The notes under the pieces are model-generated. The model did not search any database. It saw only the letters and a program-made list of their open reading frames with translations, and had not been told where the DNA came from. The position numbers and the translations under genes are program-made. A stretch of 64,000 bases of DNA from positions 3,711,906 to 3,775,905 of the forward strand of contig NC_030987.1 in the NCBI RefSeq assembly GCF_000149955.1, written 5' to 3'. Position 1 is the stretch's first letter; each line of letters opens with the position of its first letter. Below are positions 12,780 to 23,390 of the stretch, piece by piece. Source of the DNA: Fusarium oxysporum f. sp. lycopersici 4287 (taxonomy: Eukaryota > Ascomycota > Sordariomycetes > Hypocreales > Nectriaceae).

Positions 12780-15273
12780 TTTAAAAGAGGGCCCTAGCAC
12801 GCTGGGACTAAACCTGAAGGCCTGTCTCTGTCTGTCTGAGATGGAATCTGAACTCAATTTTCACGATACAAGAGAAGAAATGACAACGCGAAACATCAGA
12901 ATTGAAATGAAACCAGGATTCAAATAAGAGAAGCCCTAATACAACTGCATATCAAACATCCCACGCATGGTACAAGGTTTTGCGTCGAAAACCCCTCGGA
13001 ATGGGTGGTCACTCTAATCATGGTCGAGGGTTTTGATAAGAACAGCCACAGTGAACACTGAACCACTAAACCATCGATGATCCCTGACTGCCCTGGAACC
13101 AAGAGAAGTTTCAATTGCGCAGATCGTCAAAGTTGCGAACCCCAACGACCGTTCTCACCTGAGAAGTATAACTCGAAGCATCATACGGCTCATTCTTCAC
13201 AATGACGATTTGCTGAACCAACATCAAAACTCAGCCATTGCCAACCCTCAGCTCCTCGGTTCGATCGCCTTCGAATAACAGCGTCTTAGGGCATGGATGT
13301 TTTCTGGGTAGTGGAGACCATCAGCCCAGGCTAGGAGCCTCCTCCTGCAGACCACAGTATCATCGTGGTCACTCCAACAGGTATAGGCAGTCTCCTCCCG
13401 CGGAACGCTACGCTGAACCGGTTGCGTTCCAAACACTTTAGTGGGATGTTCAAGGGCTTCGGCAAAGCATAGCAAAGCCTCCGGGTCGTCCATGGAGCGA
13501 AACTCAGTCAAGACCTGAAGTATGGATACTCGACACATCACCAAATCCACAAGCTGTCTCAAGTACCGCTGTCTCGAACACTAACACGAAGAGAGCTTGG
13601 ATAGAGGGCAACAGCTGCATGAGGATGGGTCACCTCCGCCAATGACCAACCACTCAAGTCTGTTTACTGTCAAGGGCAGCTAAAGCCCATGTTTTTGCAT
13701 CATAGTATCCAGATCCAAGACGATCATTTGGTCAGGCAGTCCACCGCATAAGCACAACAGATTGTAACCAGAGAAAACACCAACACACACCACACATCGC
13801 ATCCATCATCAGCTGTGTTTGGCTTCGTTGCTAATGTTAGGCCAAGCTTCGATCACACGGCGTCCCCACACAAGACAAGGTCCTCGTCTGGTGTCTGTGT
13901 GACTTGTCCCAGGACGAACAAGGGAGCTGATTCGAGGACTGACCCATGCAAGCCGGCCTCTCACCAAGAGTCCGGCACCGGCTCCGCCACTAGCAACTCG
14001 TCATTGAATATATCAGACTTTCAGGGACCTTATTTGGCCGGCATTGCAGAATGCAGAATGGCAATGTGCACACAGACTAAAAGACACAAGGATCTACAGT
14101 CTCGACTTCTGTACTGCAACATCGCGAACTCCTGCATTTATCAAGGGAGCTGGCATTCTTGGGGTCCGTTTGTATGTGGCGCAACAATTCTGGATCGCTG
14201 GGCAGACGCGCATATGCGTGTCCTAGCACCCTTTGTTGATTGCTTCACTGACTTGCCTCCTCGAATTCCAGAGGCTTATGTCGAATGCATGGCCATCACG
14301 AGCCACGCCACTCTTTTCACCCGTCAACCTTGAAGCTTATAGCCATGATATCAGTAACCTACATATTCTGTGACTAACTAACCACATCCGCCAATGGTTC
14401 AGCAGTTGGGCTAGCTGAATGTCCTCTTTGAGTAGCAGTTGATAAGCGAAGCCCAATATGTTTTTTTTGTGAACTGACTCGACAGGACATGTGAGAGCTG
14501 ATAGTCAGACTCACCAGCCATGTCTCAAACGTTCATATTCGTACCTTAGGCTCGTGACATTTGCACTGACCTTTCAGGGTCCTTGCATATTCCGACTGGT
14601 CAGGAATTGGGACTCGACCTCTCAGATGTCCGCGAACTCTGCAGAGTCTTGAGAGACTGCCACGACAGCATGATTAATACCACTTGGAGCAGCATCTTCA
14701 TGGTGTTTGATGAACCCCTGGGACGAGCCTATGGTCACATCTATACGACCCCTGCCTATCACCTCATTCCTTCGAACCATACCATATAGTCCTGTTTATT
14801 GATCAAGCGGTCTATCATATGACCAGCCGTATTTTGTTACAATCGGCGCTTATATCGGATATAGATTTTTATTTCACACGTTTGGTAGCACTTTCTCGCT
14901 TCTCGTTCTCTTCAAACCAGCTCTTATGGTGGGGTTCACTATGTTGAGCTATGTTCTGTTGTGCTCAGGCGGATTCTTGCAGGCCATGATGAACTTTCAT
15001 TGTCAACATAGAAACGCAAACCAATGTTTGGCCAATTGGGGTTTATTATTGCGGAGAACAGACGAGTGCTCGATCCGCTTCTCTGAACCACGGCCTCTTG
15101 ATATTATAATTCCTATGCATTGAGTCCAAAGATAGTAGTTAAAGAGATAAACGTTGTTATTCAACTTCTTGGGTGGAAGAATGGCCTTCTTACGTCATTA
15201 AATTATATTGGTAATACCGTCTGATATCAACTGGATCCGCTTCTATTTTAATACCGCTTTGGTTTGACCTAGC

Positions 15274-17778
15274 TTAACGATAAACCTCCCTCCTCGCATC
15301 ATCTGCGTAAACAATCTCCTGTGTAGCTCCTCGCGGTCTCTCAATGAAAGCAATCTCCTCCCCACCTCTCATCGGTTGATTGTAGTACCGCTCCACCGGC
15401 CGCGTGTTGTACTCCTGTCTCACAACGCCTGGCTCTGCAGCAATGGTACCGTATTCCCGCGCGTAAGGCTGTACAGCCTCACGGCGGCTCTCCGGGTGGA
15501 CGCTTGTGGCATATTGACGTACGGGTGGCTCGGGTCGCACGCTCTGCACTCGGCCGTAGTCCCGGGCGACCTCATACCGAACAGCCTCTGCTGGTCGCAC
15601 GCTGGTCGGCCTTGTAATATAATCTCTCGTCCCGTCTTCCATACGTCTTCGTTCTGGAGGTGCCATCACCTCAACGAATTCCCCTGAGGGACCTATTGGC
15701 CGTGTTGAATGCTCACGTGGCCTATGGTCCCTGTAATCCTGCGATACGTACTCCGGTTGTGTAACAACCCGCCTAGGCATATACGATGGTGAACGTCTCC
15801 TGTAGACTGCCCCTCCTTCTTCGTACGCCTCCATCGCCTGTGGCCTCCGAACCGGAGCTCGTTCATAAAAGACCTCGGGTTCGCCGGATCGAGCGGGAGG
15901 AGCTGCGGAGTGCCGGATGATCGTCGAACGTGGTGGCTCAATATACTCACGTCCATAAGCATCTACGATAATTCGAGTTGGCGGCGGCCTTTGAGGTGCC
16001 AGAAACACATCGCCTTCTGTTCTTAAGCCTGTAGGTGACGCTTCATGCGCTCCCGCATAGGGCCACGATGGGCGCGGATAACCGTCGTTAGGTCGAACTT
16101 GGGAGCTTGCTGTTCCCCCCATCGACAGCCTCTGGTGAGGAGGGGGAACATGTGGGGGCTGTTCAATAGGATACGGTCCACCGGAAACGTATCGATCATC
16201 GGCGTATTCTCTCCTATAGACAGCAGTTCCAGGAACAGTGGTGCTCGCTGCACGTTGTGATGAAAAGCCTACTGTGTCATAGCCTATCGGCACTCGATCA
16301 TCTCGCTCTTGACGGTTATGCACAGGCACAGGTTCTGGAGGATAGAGGCCAGGGTGAGGCTCGAAACGAACTCCTTCGTAGACAGGTTCATCTGGTTGTT
16401 GCTGAGCGTACCTTTGACGTTTATTGGGACGAATATAAGAAGGGGCATTCATAGGGGAAGGAGATCTAGGTTCAGCCTTGATATAAGGCGTTGGTTCAGT
16501 CTCGGGCGCTTGCCTGTCAGCCTTTCTCTTCTTCTTCTTTGCTTTCCGCCTATCCGATGCACCGCCTTGAGGCGAGCTTTCAGGACTAGTGACAGCGACT
16601 GGCTCGTTCCTGAGAGCAGCAACTTGAGCGGGAGTACCAGTGGACGAAGTCGACGTCGCTTCGGCAGCCTGAGGTCGTGGCCTAGTATTCATTAATGCCG
16701 AAGTCTGCGCATTCTGAGGCGATCTCTCATGTGCTCTGATCAGAGGAGAAGGGGGACGGCTGTCAATATAGTGTTCACGGGGAGGCTGTCGAGAGGCTGG
16801 TCCGTAATCAACTCTACGCCTATCGCTCTCCCCATTACTGGGACTTTGTCTGGCGCTTCTATCCTGTCTAGGTGCTGTCTTGTCTGCATTATAAGTAGCA
16901 AGGCCAGGGACCTGAACAGGTCGTGAAGTGCTGTTAACGCTCAACGAACCGACAAAAGGGTCTGGATTTGCGTAGGCTTCTTGAGGTCTAGTGTGGCTCG
17001 GTGCGTACGGTTCCGGAGGGACTTGCTCAAAACCAATCAGACGTTGTCGCGAAATAGGAGCGTTTTGGCTATTTATCTTTGGTTGCGACTCCGCGACGGG
17101 TACTTGTGCCTCTTCGGACTCGTTACGGACTCGGGAAGTCAAAACGGACGATGGAGTGTTGTGCTGCGACGAGTAGAAAGTGTTGTCATCGAAGGAATCA
17201 CTTGCATTGTCAATGTTAGTAGCATCAGCAACAGTAGTGTCGGGATCAGCATTGCTTTCCACAAGCGTCAAGGCTTTCGTCAAGACCTCGTTAAGATCGA
17301 ATTCGACGATAGGCTCCCCTTGCGCCACGCTCTTAGCAGTTACTCGTCTCTGATCAACTTCGTCTCTCAAAGCACGTTCCAGCCTCTGTCTCTGCAACTT
17401 CAACTCTGCTTTGACCAAATCCTCAGATTTCTCTAGGAAGATGGGGTTGATCTCAGTAGATCCTGTCCCGTATGGCTTGCTGTTGTTGGTAGCAGACACA
17501 TCTGCTTGCTTTTCGTTCGCGATGGTTTGCCGTTGAGCGTCTGCCTGATGACACGGCGTTCCATCTTGCGTGGAAATATCTATCGGACGGATGGAAGTTT
17601 GTGCGGAAGGGATAAAGTTAGAGGGGACCTTGATAGCCGGATGTTTACCAGAGAGAACAGTTGTTGAGAAGCGTACAATCTTCTCATACTGCTCGATCTG
17701 ATGACGCTCCTTCTCAGTAAGACCAGCAAGCTCATTCCTACTAGCAAGAGGTCCCTGAACAGCAATCTCTTGTGCCAT
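15274..17778 (-). CDS. Large intrinsically disordered protein, function unknown
   Basis: Single exon, 834 residues from the ATG at 17778, which sits in a strong context (ATC ATG G). Only the N-terminal 60 residues look structured: a helix around LTEKERHQIEQYEKIVRF followed by a short conserved-looking VLSGKHPAIKVP segment. A charged helix near LKLQRQRLERALRDEVDQ follows. The rest is low complexity, rich in Pro, Ser, Gln and Arg. A strong basic cluster RRKAKKKKRKADR could be a nuclear localisation signal. The C-terminal 300 residues are dominated by Arg and Tyr (many REY, RDY and RYE steps), a composition common in RNA-binding or condensate-forming proteins. I do not recognise the family; a nuclear role is inference. 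Confidence 0.85.
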   Translation of the reverse strand: MAQEIAVQGPLASRNELAGLTEKERHQIEQYEKIVRFSTTVLSGKHPAIKVPSNFIPSAQTSIRPIDISTQDGTPCHQADAQRQTIANEKQADVSATNNSKPYGTGSTEINPIFLEKSEDLVKAELKLQRQRLERALRDEVDQRRVTAKSVAQGEPIVEFDLNEVLTKALTLVESNADPDTTVADATNIDNASDSFDDNTFYSSQHNTPSSVLTSRVRNESEEAQVPVAESQPKINSQNAPISRQRLIGFEQVPPEPYAPSHTRPQEAYANPDPFVGSLSVNSTSRPVQVPGLATYNADKTAPRQDRSARQSPSNGESDRRRVDYGPASRQPPREHYIDSRPPSPLIRAHERSPQNAQTSALMNTRPRPQAAEATSTSSTGTPAQVAALRNEPVAVTSPESSPQGGASDRRKAKKKKRKADRQAPETEPTPYIKAEPRSPSPMNAPSYIRPNKRQRYAQQQPDEPVYEGVRFEPHPGLYPPEPVPVHNRQERDDRVPIGYDTVGFSSQRAASTTVPGTAVYRREYADDRYVSGGPYPIEQPPHVPPPHQRLSMGGTASSQVRPNDGYPRPSWPYAGAHEASPTGLRTEGDVFLAPQRPPPTRIIVDAYGREYIEPPRSTIIRHSAAPPARSGEPEVFYERAPVRRPQAMEAYEEGGAVYRRRSPSYMPRRVVTQPEYVSQDYRDHRPREHSTRPIGPSGEFVEVMAPPERRRMEDGTRDYITRPTSVRPAEAVRYEVARDYGRVQSVRPEPPVRQYATSVHPESRREAVQPYAREYGTIAAEPGVVRQEYNTRPVERYYNQPMRGGEEIAFIERPRGATQEIVYADDARREVYR

Positions 17779-18990
17779 GATGGCGGCGAGTGAAATGTAC
17801 ACGTCGCGTCACCAGGTGACACCAGATTAAAATAAAAAAGGGAGCAAGCAAGCAATAGGACCAAGTCCAAGTTAGCTCAACGAAAGTGTTGGGTAATAAG
17901 CCCGACCGACAACGCCACTCTTGACGCGATATGACGCGGACCAAAGAGATACTACTGATCAAAATGTAAATGCGCTGTTTTGGCTGTTGTTCAAGAAATG
18001 GAAGCTTTGATGTTGGAGGTCTGTGCAAGTAATGGAGTGGTTTTTAGAGCCACTGGCGCCTCGACTCGGGTGGACGCGAAAGGCAAACAATTTAGGCGGT
18101 GTAAGCGGCAGAATTCTTCCACTACAGGGTCTTGAGATCCATACCTTAACTGGTGAACTGCTGATCAGATGAAAATAATAGCATGAAACCAAATTAATTA
18201 TCAACAATTGAAATTTCTTTTGTATTCGCTCTGCAACTAAATAATCATCTGGAATTGTTTCATTAAGCCTATTACAACTTTGACTTAGACGGCATTGGGT
18301 TGAATGTCATGTGTTAGTGTCATAGCTCTTACACGGACTGTCCATTGAGCCTCAATATCAAGAACACGACACTTGTGGTAATACAAATTCGATCCTTGAA
18401 GATAACAAAGACTAATATCCATGCTTTTAGAAAGTTCGACTAGTCTAAAGGCCCTGGATTTGTCGTCTTGTCCTATCATTTAGTGTCCGAACCATGAGGC
18501 TCATGATGAACTCCCTGTAAGCATGGATCATGTAAACGACTATAGTATTACGCGTGGCTCGACAGCCTCCTTTAAGCCCATGAAGCTTTATGCCATGATG
18601 ATCTAGGAGTCGAAGTCCTATGACCTATTCACACGTGTTTTTAAATGGAGATTCAATCAAACAAAGGGGTTGTCTTCCATGACATTCCTCGAATGTTTGC
18701 TCAACAACAACTCATATGTTACCAAAAGCAACTTGTGACAGAATGACAGTCCCGCGATCGGAGACCGGAAGACGATCCGCGCCGAACTTTGCTCATTATT
18801 CAGCCACACCGCAAGAGTCATTGGGTGAAACGTAGCGCACCAACGGACGGATACCGACGATGACCTACGGATACTGCAGAGTTGATCCAAAGAAGCGATT
18901 GATTACTTACTAGCCTTGCGTTTTTAGCCCAGATCGCCATTCCCTATAAAATTCTATTTAAACTGTCTCTCTCCTCCTCATAGCCATTCA
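17779..18990. promoter_or_regulatory. Divergent intergenic region with HAD-gene promoter
   Basis: About 1.2 kb between the 15274-17778 gene and the HAD-phosphatase gene, which point away from each other. Apart from the TATA-like box listed separately, I see no defined element and no credible coding frame. Confidence 0.4.
18945..18950 (+). promoter_or_regulatory. TATA box of the HAD-phosphatase gene
   Basis: TATAAA 41 bases before the first in-frame ATG at 18991. A start site about 30 bases downstream would leave a leader of only 10-20 nt ahead of that ATG. This favours scanning past it to the better-placed ATG at 19156. Confidence 0.45.
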
Positions 18991-20027
18991 ATGTACCAAT
19001 TACGACCACGTGTCACCGCAATATCATCATTGAAGCGATTCTCAAAACCTTTAGTTGCCTCCTCTTTATTGCTCAACTCAAATCTTACACCTCGCTATCC
19101 TCACCTTGCCAACCACAACCCCAGCCTCAATATTCAGACTCATACCAAATTCAATATGGGCAGTACTCAGGACATGAACCCGGGAAAGCCGGTCCTATTC
19201 TTGTTAGTCTTTTCGAAAATTCACCTCTTATAGGCTTTGAGCTAACTGTGCGACAGCGATATTGACAACTGCCTCTATCCGCGGAGTAAGCTAAGACTGA
19301 AATTAGCGTTTATGATTACTTAAAACTAACAGTGAATGAAGGCGCAAAAGTCCATGACATAATGGCCAAACTCATCGATGAGTACTTCTCTAAACACCTG
19401 GAGATTCCTTGGGATGAGGCAGTGAAACTGCACAAAGAGTATTACACCAACTACGGCCTCGCCATTGAGGGGTTGGTGCGCCATCACCAAATCGATCCTC
19501 TGGATTATAACGCCAAAGTGGACGATGCTTTACCCCTCGAAGGAATCATCAAGCCCAACCCTGAGCTACGCGAACTCCTAGAGGATATCGACAAGTCCAA
19601 GGTTACTGTGTGGCTTTTCACCAACGCCTATGTGAACCACGGGAAGAGAGTTGTTCGCCTCTTGGGCATCGAGGACATCTTCGATGGTCTCACATACTGC
19701 AACTATGCGGAACAACCATTACTCTGCAAGCCAGATCCCCGCATGTACGAGAAGGCCATGCGCGAGGCAGGCGTCGAGCGTGTGGAGGACTGTTACTTTG
19801 TTGGTAAGTTCCCTCACGCTATTACCCATAAATCCATCTAACCCCTTCTAGATGATTCTGCCTTGAACTGCACAGAAGCCAAGAAATTTGGTTGGACAGC
19901 AGCTCATCTCGTTGAGGAGGGAGTACCAGCTCCCAAAACCCCTGCTTCGCAATACCAAATCCAGCATCTGCGAGAGCTACGGAATGTCTACCCGCAGTTC
20001 TTCAAATCTACTTCAAACAAGGCATAG
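18991..20027 (+). CDS. HAD-family pyrimidine 5'-nucleotidase-like phosphatase (Sdt1/Phm8 type)
   Basis: Four exons: 18991-19202, 19257-19285, 19333-19803 and 19852-20027. The introns are 54, 47 and 48 nt, and exon 2 is only 29 nt. The protein is 295 residues from the first ATG, or 240 from the in-frame ATG at 19156. Motif I FFDIDNCLYP holds the nucleophile Asp72 and Asp74. Motif II is LFTNAY, the motif III lysine is in CKPDPRMYEKA, and motif IV is DDSALN. This order is that of yeast Sdt1 and Phm8, which dephosphorylate nucleotides or lysophosphatidate. The first 40 residues are rich in Arg, Ser and Leu without acidic residues and look like a mitochondrial presequence. The ATG at 19156 has the better context (AAT ATG G), so both a mitochondrial and a cytosolic form are possible. 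Confidence 0.92.
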
Positions 20028-20155
20028 ATTATGACATTTGAGGTTGGTTACGAAATAGAGGGGATTATGGGGCATATGATAGAATTTTTAGACGGTGGCG
20101 TTCAAGGCGCTCACTAGGCTGAGATACCTTTGTATTATGGTTTTTCAACAAAAAT

Positions 20156-20161
20156 AATAAA
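20156..20161 (+). terminator. Candidate polyadenylation signal
   Basis: AATAAA lies 129 bases after the stop of the HAD gene, in the short gap before the convergent Med21 gene. The position fits the 3' processing of the HAD transcript. The signal is weakly conserved in fungi, so this is tentative. Confidence 0.4.
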
Positions 20162-20262
20162 ATGCTCGTTTGCATGGGCTGTCAGCCTTCCATTTGGTTA
20201 TTCGTACCCTGAACTCCTCGCTACGCATCAATAAACGTGTCAAAAACAGACCGAACCCGTAA

Positions 20263-20775
20263 TTATGGTCGTCGTATGCTGCGAATAACACTGTCAAGCT
20301 CAGACAAAATCTGATCTTTCTCCTTGATTGCTTCTTGGCGTTGGGCTTCAGCAATCTTCAAATCCTCCTCCAGCTCTTTGATGTATCTCTCCTGATCCAT
20401 CTCACTGTTGTCTAAGCCGGGGAGAGATGAGATGAGGACCTCGATTTGCTGCTCTTTGACAATAAGATCCTGTGACAACTCTACCATACCCGCTCGAAAC
20501 TCATCTGGAGGAAGTGAATCAACTGAGGAAAGTTAGCATGTTTCCCTTCAAATGCGTTATGAGTTTGGACATGCCTTCTTTTGGAGCATCTTTCACTTCG
20601 CGAACCTTGTCATTAGGGCCAAGTGTTTCAAGGTCATGTCGCTTGTTGACATAGTGAAGGCATGCAACGAACTGTGTGGCCAGCTGTAGAATTTATTAGC
20701 GGAAGATATTTATGAGATAGACTCTGGTCGCACCTGATCTACAGCATCTTGCAATTGTGTTAATCGATCACCCAT
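20263..20775 (-). CDS. MED21: Mediator complex subunit 21 (Med21/Srb7)
   Basis: Three exons: 20734-20775, 20575-20683 and 20263-20522, giving 136 residues, the usual length for Med21. The N-terminus MGDRLTQLQDAVDQ followed by LATQFVACLHYVNKRH is the typical start of the family. The C-terminal half is a long helix with a coiled-coil pattern (LEEDLKIAEAQRQEAIKEK), as needed to pair with Med7 in the Mediator middle module. The ATG at 20775 has a strong context (ATC ATG G). Intron 1 is 50 nt with an ordinary GT donor. Intron 2 (20523-20574) begins with GC in the context AAG|GCATGT and ends CTCAG. No GT donor nearby keeps the frame, so it is a GC-AG intron. Confidence 0.93.
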
Positions 20776-21146
20776 GATGCTGGCTGGAAGCTCTCAAACA
20801 AAGCAGTTCTAATGATTTACAGCTTCAAGGCTCATTCACACCTCAATCTCACACTGGCTTAGTTGTCACGTGGAGATATGCCGGAGGTCGGGCAATCAAC
20901 AATCCGCCCCGGAAATTCTGGAGCTCAGTGATGGAAGGAAGTGAACACCGTTGTCTCTGGGCGAGCTATGACATGATTGGCACGGCATGGTCCAAGTGGC
21001 AGCAACACCATCTTCACTCTTTCTTAAACCTGTCAAGTCCACATCTTTTACTTCGCCTTCGTGCGCTTCTGTCTCTCTCATCCAATTCTTTAACCCAATA
21101 AACTTTTTCTCTACACTCTTTTTTACATTGACTTTTGCAGTAAAAT
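20776..21146. promoter_or_regulatory. Short divergent promoter, Med21 / Sec62
   Basis: Only 371 bases separate the two start codons, so the two essential genes must share or abut their promoters. The Sec62 side (21060-21146) is pyrimidine-rich (CTCTCTC, CTTTTTTCTC), as usual for fungal leaders. No TATA box is obvious. Confidence 0.5.
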
Positions 21147-22398
21147 ATGTCTGAGCAACCTCCCCAGCCAGGCCCCCAGCCTGGGCAGATTCCCATGCCG
21201 CAACCTGGGCAGCGACCTACACCCGAGCAGATCCAGGCAATGCAGCGCCAACTCGCCATTGATGCTGAGAAGAACGGCATGACTGTCCCTGAATTTATCG
21301 AGCATATCAAGAGACAAGCGCAAGAGCAAATGAGAATGCGCGCACAACAGCAACAGCAAGGTCATGATCACGACCACGATCACAACGGCCATTCTCACGA
21401 TCACGGTCAACCTCCCCAGCAGGGTCGCGCCCAGCCTATTACGCCGGGGCCCCCCAACCCCAAGGCTATTGCTCTTGCCTCGTTCCTCCGAGGCCAGGAT
21501 CTCAAGCCCAGAACTGTGATTCTGAACGGCGAGCGAAAGGACATGTTTCGAGGTAGGCCACATGGCACCAATATCTTCCACGCCAGAAGCTGACACAATC
21601 TAGTCAAGAGAGCCCTCCGAGCTCTTCAGTCCCCCGCATATGAGAAAGCCCGCAAGAAGAACCCTCTTCTCCCAGAAATCACCGACCGAGCTTCTCTCGA
21701 GAACACCTTCAAGTTGCTACCCCTGAGCATGCTTGCCCTCCGAGTTTCCAAGGTCGAGCCACAGGCAGGCCCTAACGGAAAGAAGCCCAAACGTGTTAAA
21801 GGACAGTGGACTGTCAAGATTGAGCAGCAACAAGAGGCAAAGGACGATATGTACTACTGCTGGCTGTGGGAAGGTAGCCAGCTCAAGCGCAAGATCTACG
21901 CTGGTCTTGCACTCCTTGCTATCTTCGCTATCGTCTTGTACCCTCTGTGGCCTCTGGTGTTGCGCCAGGGTGTCTACTACCTCAGTTGGGGACTCCTTGG
22001 TCTGCTCGGACTGTTCTTTTTGATGGCCATCTTTCGTGTTATCCTGTTCTGTATCACCTACTTCACTACGCCACCTGGCCTATGGCTATTCCCCAACTTG
22101 TGGGAGGACGTTTCTTTCATGGACAGTTTCAGACCCGTTTGGGCTTGGCACGAGGTCAGTTGACTATGCTACGAGAGAATGAAACAAATTACTAACATGC
22201 ATACAGACCGAGAAGAAGAAGAAAAAGAAGAAGTCTGCTGCCCCTGCAACCACCCCCAACCCCGCCTTCGCAGCCGCTACTGGTCAAGTTAACACGAGTG
22301 CGACTACAACTGGTACGGATACTCAGGTCAAGACTGGCGATGTGCAGCAACGGCACTACGAGGCCCCAAGAGTTGAAGAGCTCGATGACGATGAGTAG
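21147..22398 (+). CDS. SEC62: Sec62, ER post-translational translocation subunit
   Basis: Component of the Sec62/Sec63 complex that feeds finished precursors to the Sec61 channel in the ER membrane. Three exons, 21147-21552, 21604-22154 and 22207-22398, give 382 residues. The cytosolic N-terminal domain has the family pattern (PxAYEKARKKNPLLPEI, followed by LPLSMLALRV and YYCWLWEGSQLKRK). It is followed by two membrane spans at about 235-255 and 258-290, joined by a very short lumenal turn. The C-terminus has a basic run (EKKKKKKKS) and ends in acidic ELDDDE, as usual for the family. Unusual is a His/Asp run at residues 72-87 with histidine at nearly every second position, placed in the Gln-rich N-terminal region. 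It is divergent to Med21 and convergent with the GNAT gene. Confidence 0.95.
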
Positions 22399-22746
22399 AT
22401 GGCATCTAAAAGTGACCTTGGGTGATGGCGTTTTTTTGGGAGTTGTAATAGTATCGTGGATCTACCGTGTAGTGTGGAAAGCAATCAAAGCGGTTTCTTT
22501 TTTGTATGAAATTTTTCCAATTATACAGGCATGTACAATGCCAATTTTGTCGTGAAATGTTCATATTTTGGATGGATATCTAGAAAACAAACCGAAGCAC
22601 CCCGCCAGCCATAGTCCATGATAAGAACAGCAATATCGAGTCGCCTCGTTTTCCTCCAATGAAGGGAATTTTCTACAGCACTTTTGAATAGTCGATCCTT
22701 GTCAATGACAGGAGCTCGATACACTTGACCCCTCCATGATAGCTCC
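22399..22746. other. Convergent intergenic region
   Basis: About 350 bases shared by the 3' ends of Sec62 and the GNAT gene. I see no coding potential. The 3' untranslated regions probably overlap or abut. Confidence 0.5.
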
Positions 22747-23390
22747 TCAGGACTGCAACGTTAGATGTTTCCAAAAGAAGGTACCGCCCTTGAGTTCTCC
22801 ATTTGGACTTAGACCATATTTTGGGATCTGGCCAAGCTCGACATAACCAAGCTTTTTATACACCTCTTCTGCTGGGCTTCCGGTCTCTGTGTCGAGAAGC
22901 TAAGCAGTTGTTAGCTACCGGGACTTACATGCCGAAGAGCTAACGTTAGTATAGTTACGATGGACATTGAACTTACCAGAATAGTTCGACCACGCTTGGT
23001 CGCTTCAGCTTCGAGGGCAGAAATCAAAGTTCTGGCACCACCTCGACCGCGAAAAGCTTTATGGACGAGAAGCTTTTCAACGACACCGCGGAATGGGCCA
23101 GTTTCTGAAGAGGGCATACTTAGCATGACAACGCCCACCACATCGGAACCGTTCGGCCGAGTTCCGGGTTCGCAGTCGTTCAGGAGAATGAATATGAGCC
23201 GTTTTCCGTCTGCCACCTCTGCAATTCGCTCTTTCCACCAAGCAAGAAGTTTCTCGTGAGATAGGGGCGGGAGGAATTCTGCGATAGTTCGGTCGTGAGT
23301 GATACAGGAGGCATGAATGGCTGCAAGATAGGGTATCAGGTGCCCATGCTGCCCTGGTGAGAAGAGGGCCACTGTTCCTGAAGCTGTCAT
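22747..23390 (-). CDS. GNAT-family N-acetyltransferase
   Basis: Two exons, 22977-23390 and 22747-22899, are joined across a 77-nt GTAAGT...TTAG intron and give 188 residues. The start ATG at 23390 has a good context (AAC ATG A). Motif A of the acetyl-CoA fold is clear: VEKLLVHKAFRGRGGARTLI, with the RGRGGA pyrophosphate loop at about residues 112-117. It is followed by ALEAEATKRGRTILLLDTET and the motif-B helix EEVYKKLGYVELG. The ending KGGTFFWKHL is typical of small GNAT enzymes acting on amines or antibiotics in bacteria and fungi. The substrate cannot be read from the sequence. Confidence 0.88.

Larger units (their letters stand above)
12175..15273. other. Long intergenic stretch with no supported gene
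   Basis: About 3.1 kb between the start of the KH gene and the stop of the next minus-strand gene. The longest open frame (13815-14333, plus strand) begins at a GTG, has no family motif and has composition like random sequence. I see no tRNA, repeat family or transposon signature. The left end is the KH promoter and leader; the right end should hold the 3' region of the 15274-17778 gene. Confidence 0.5.

Noticed and set aside
13815..14333. 172-codon open frame on the plus strand
   Set aside because: It starts at GTG, has no family motif or splice context, and its composition is like random translated sequence.
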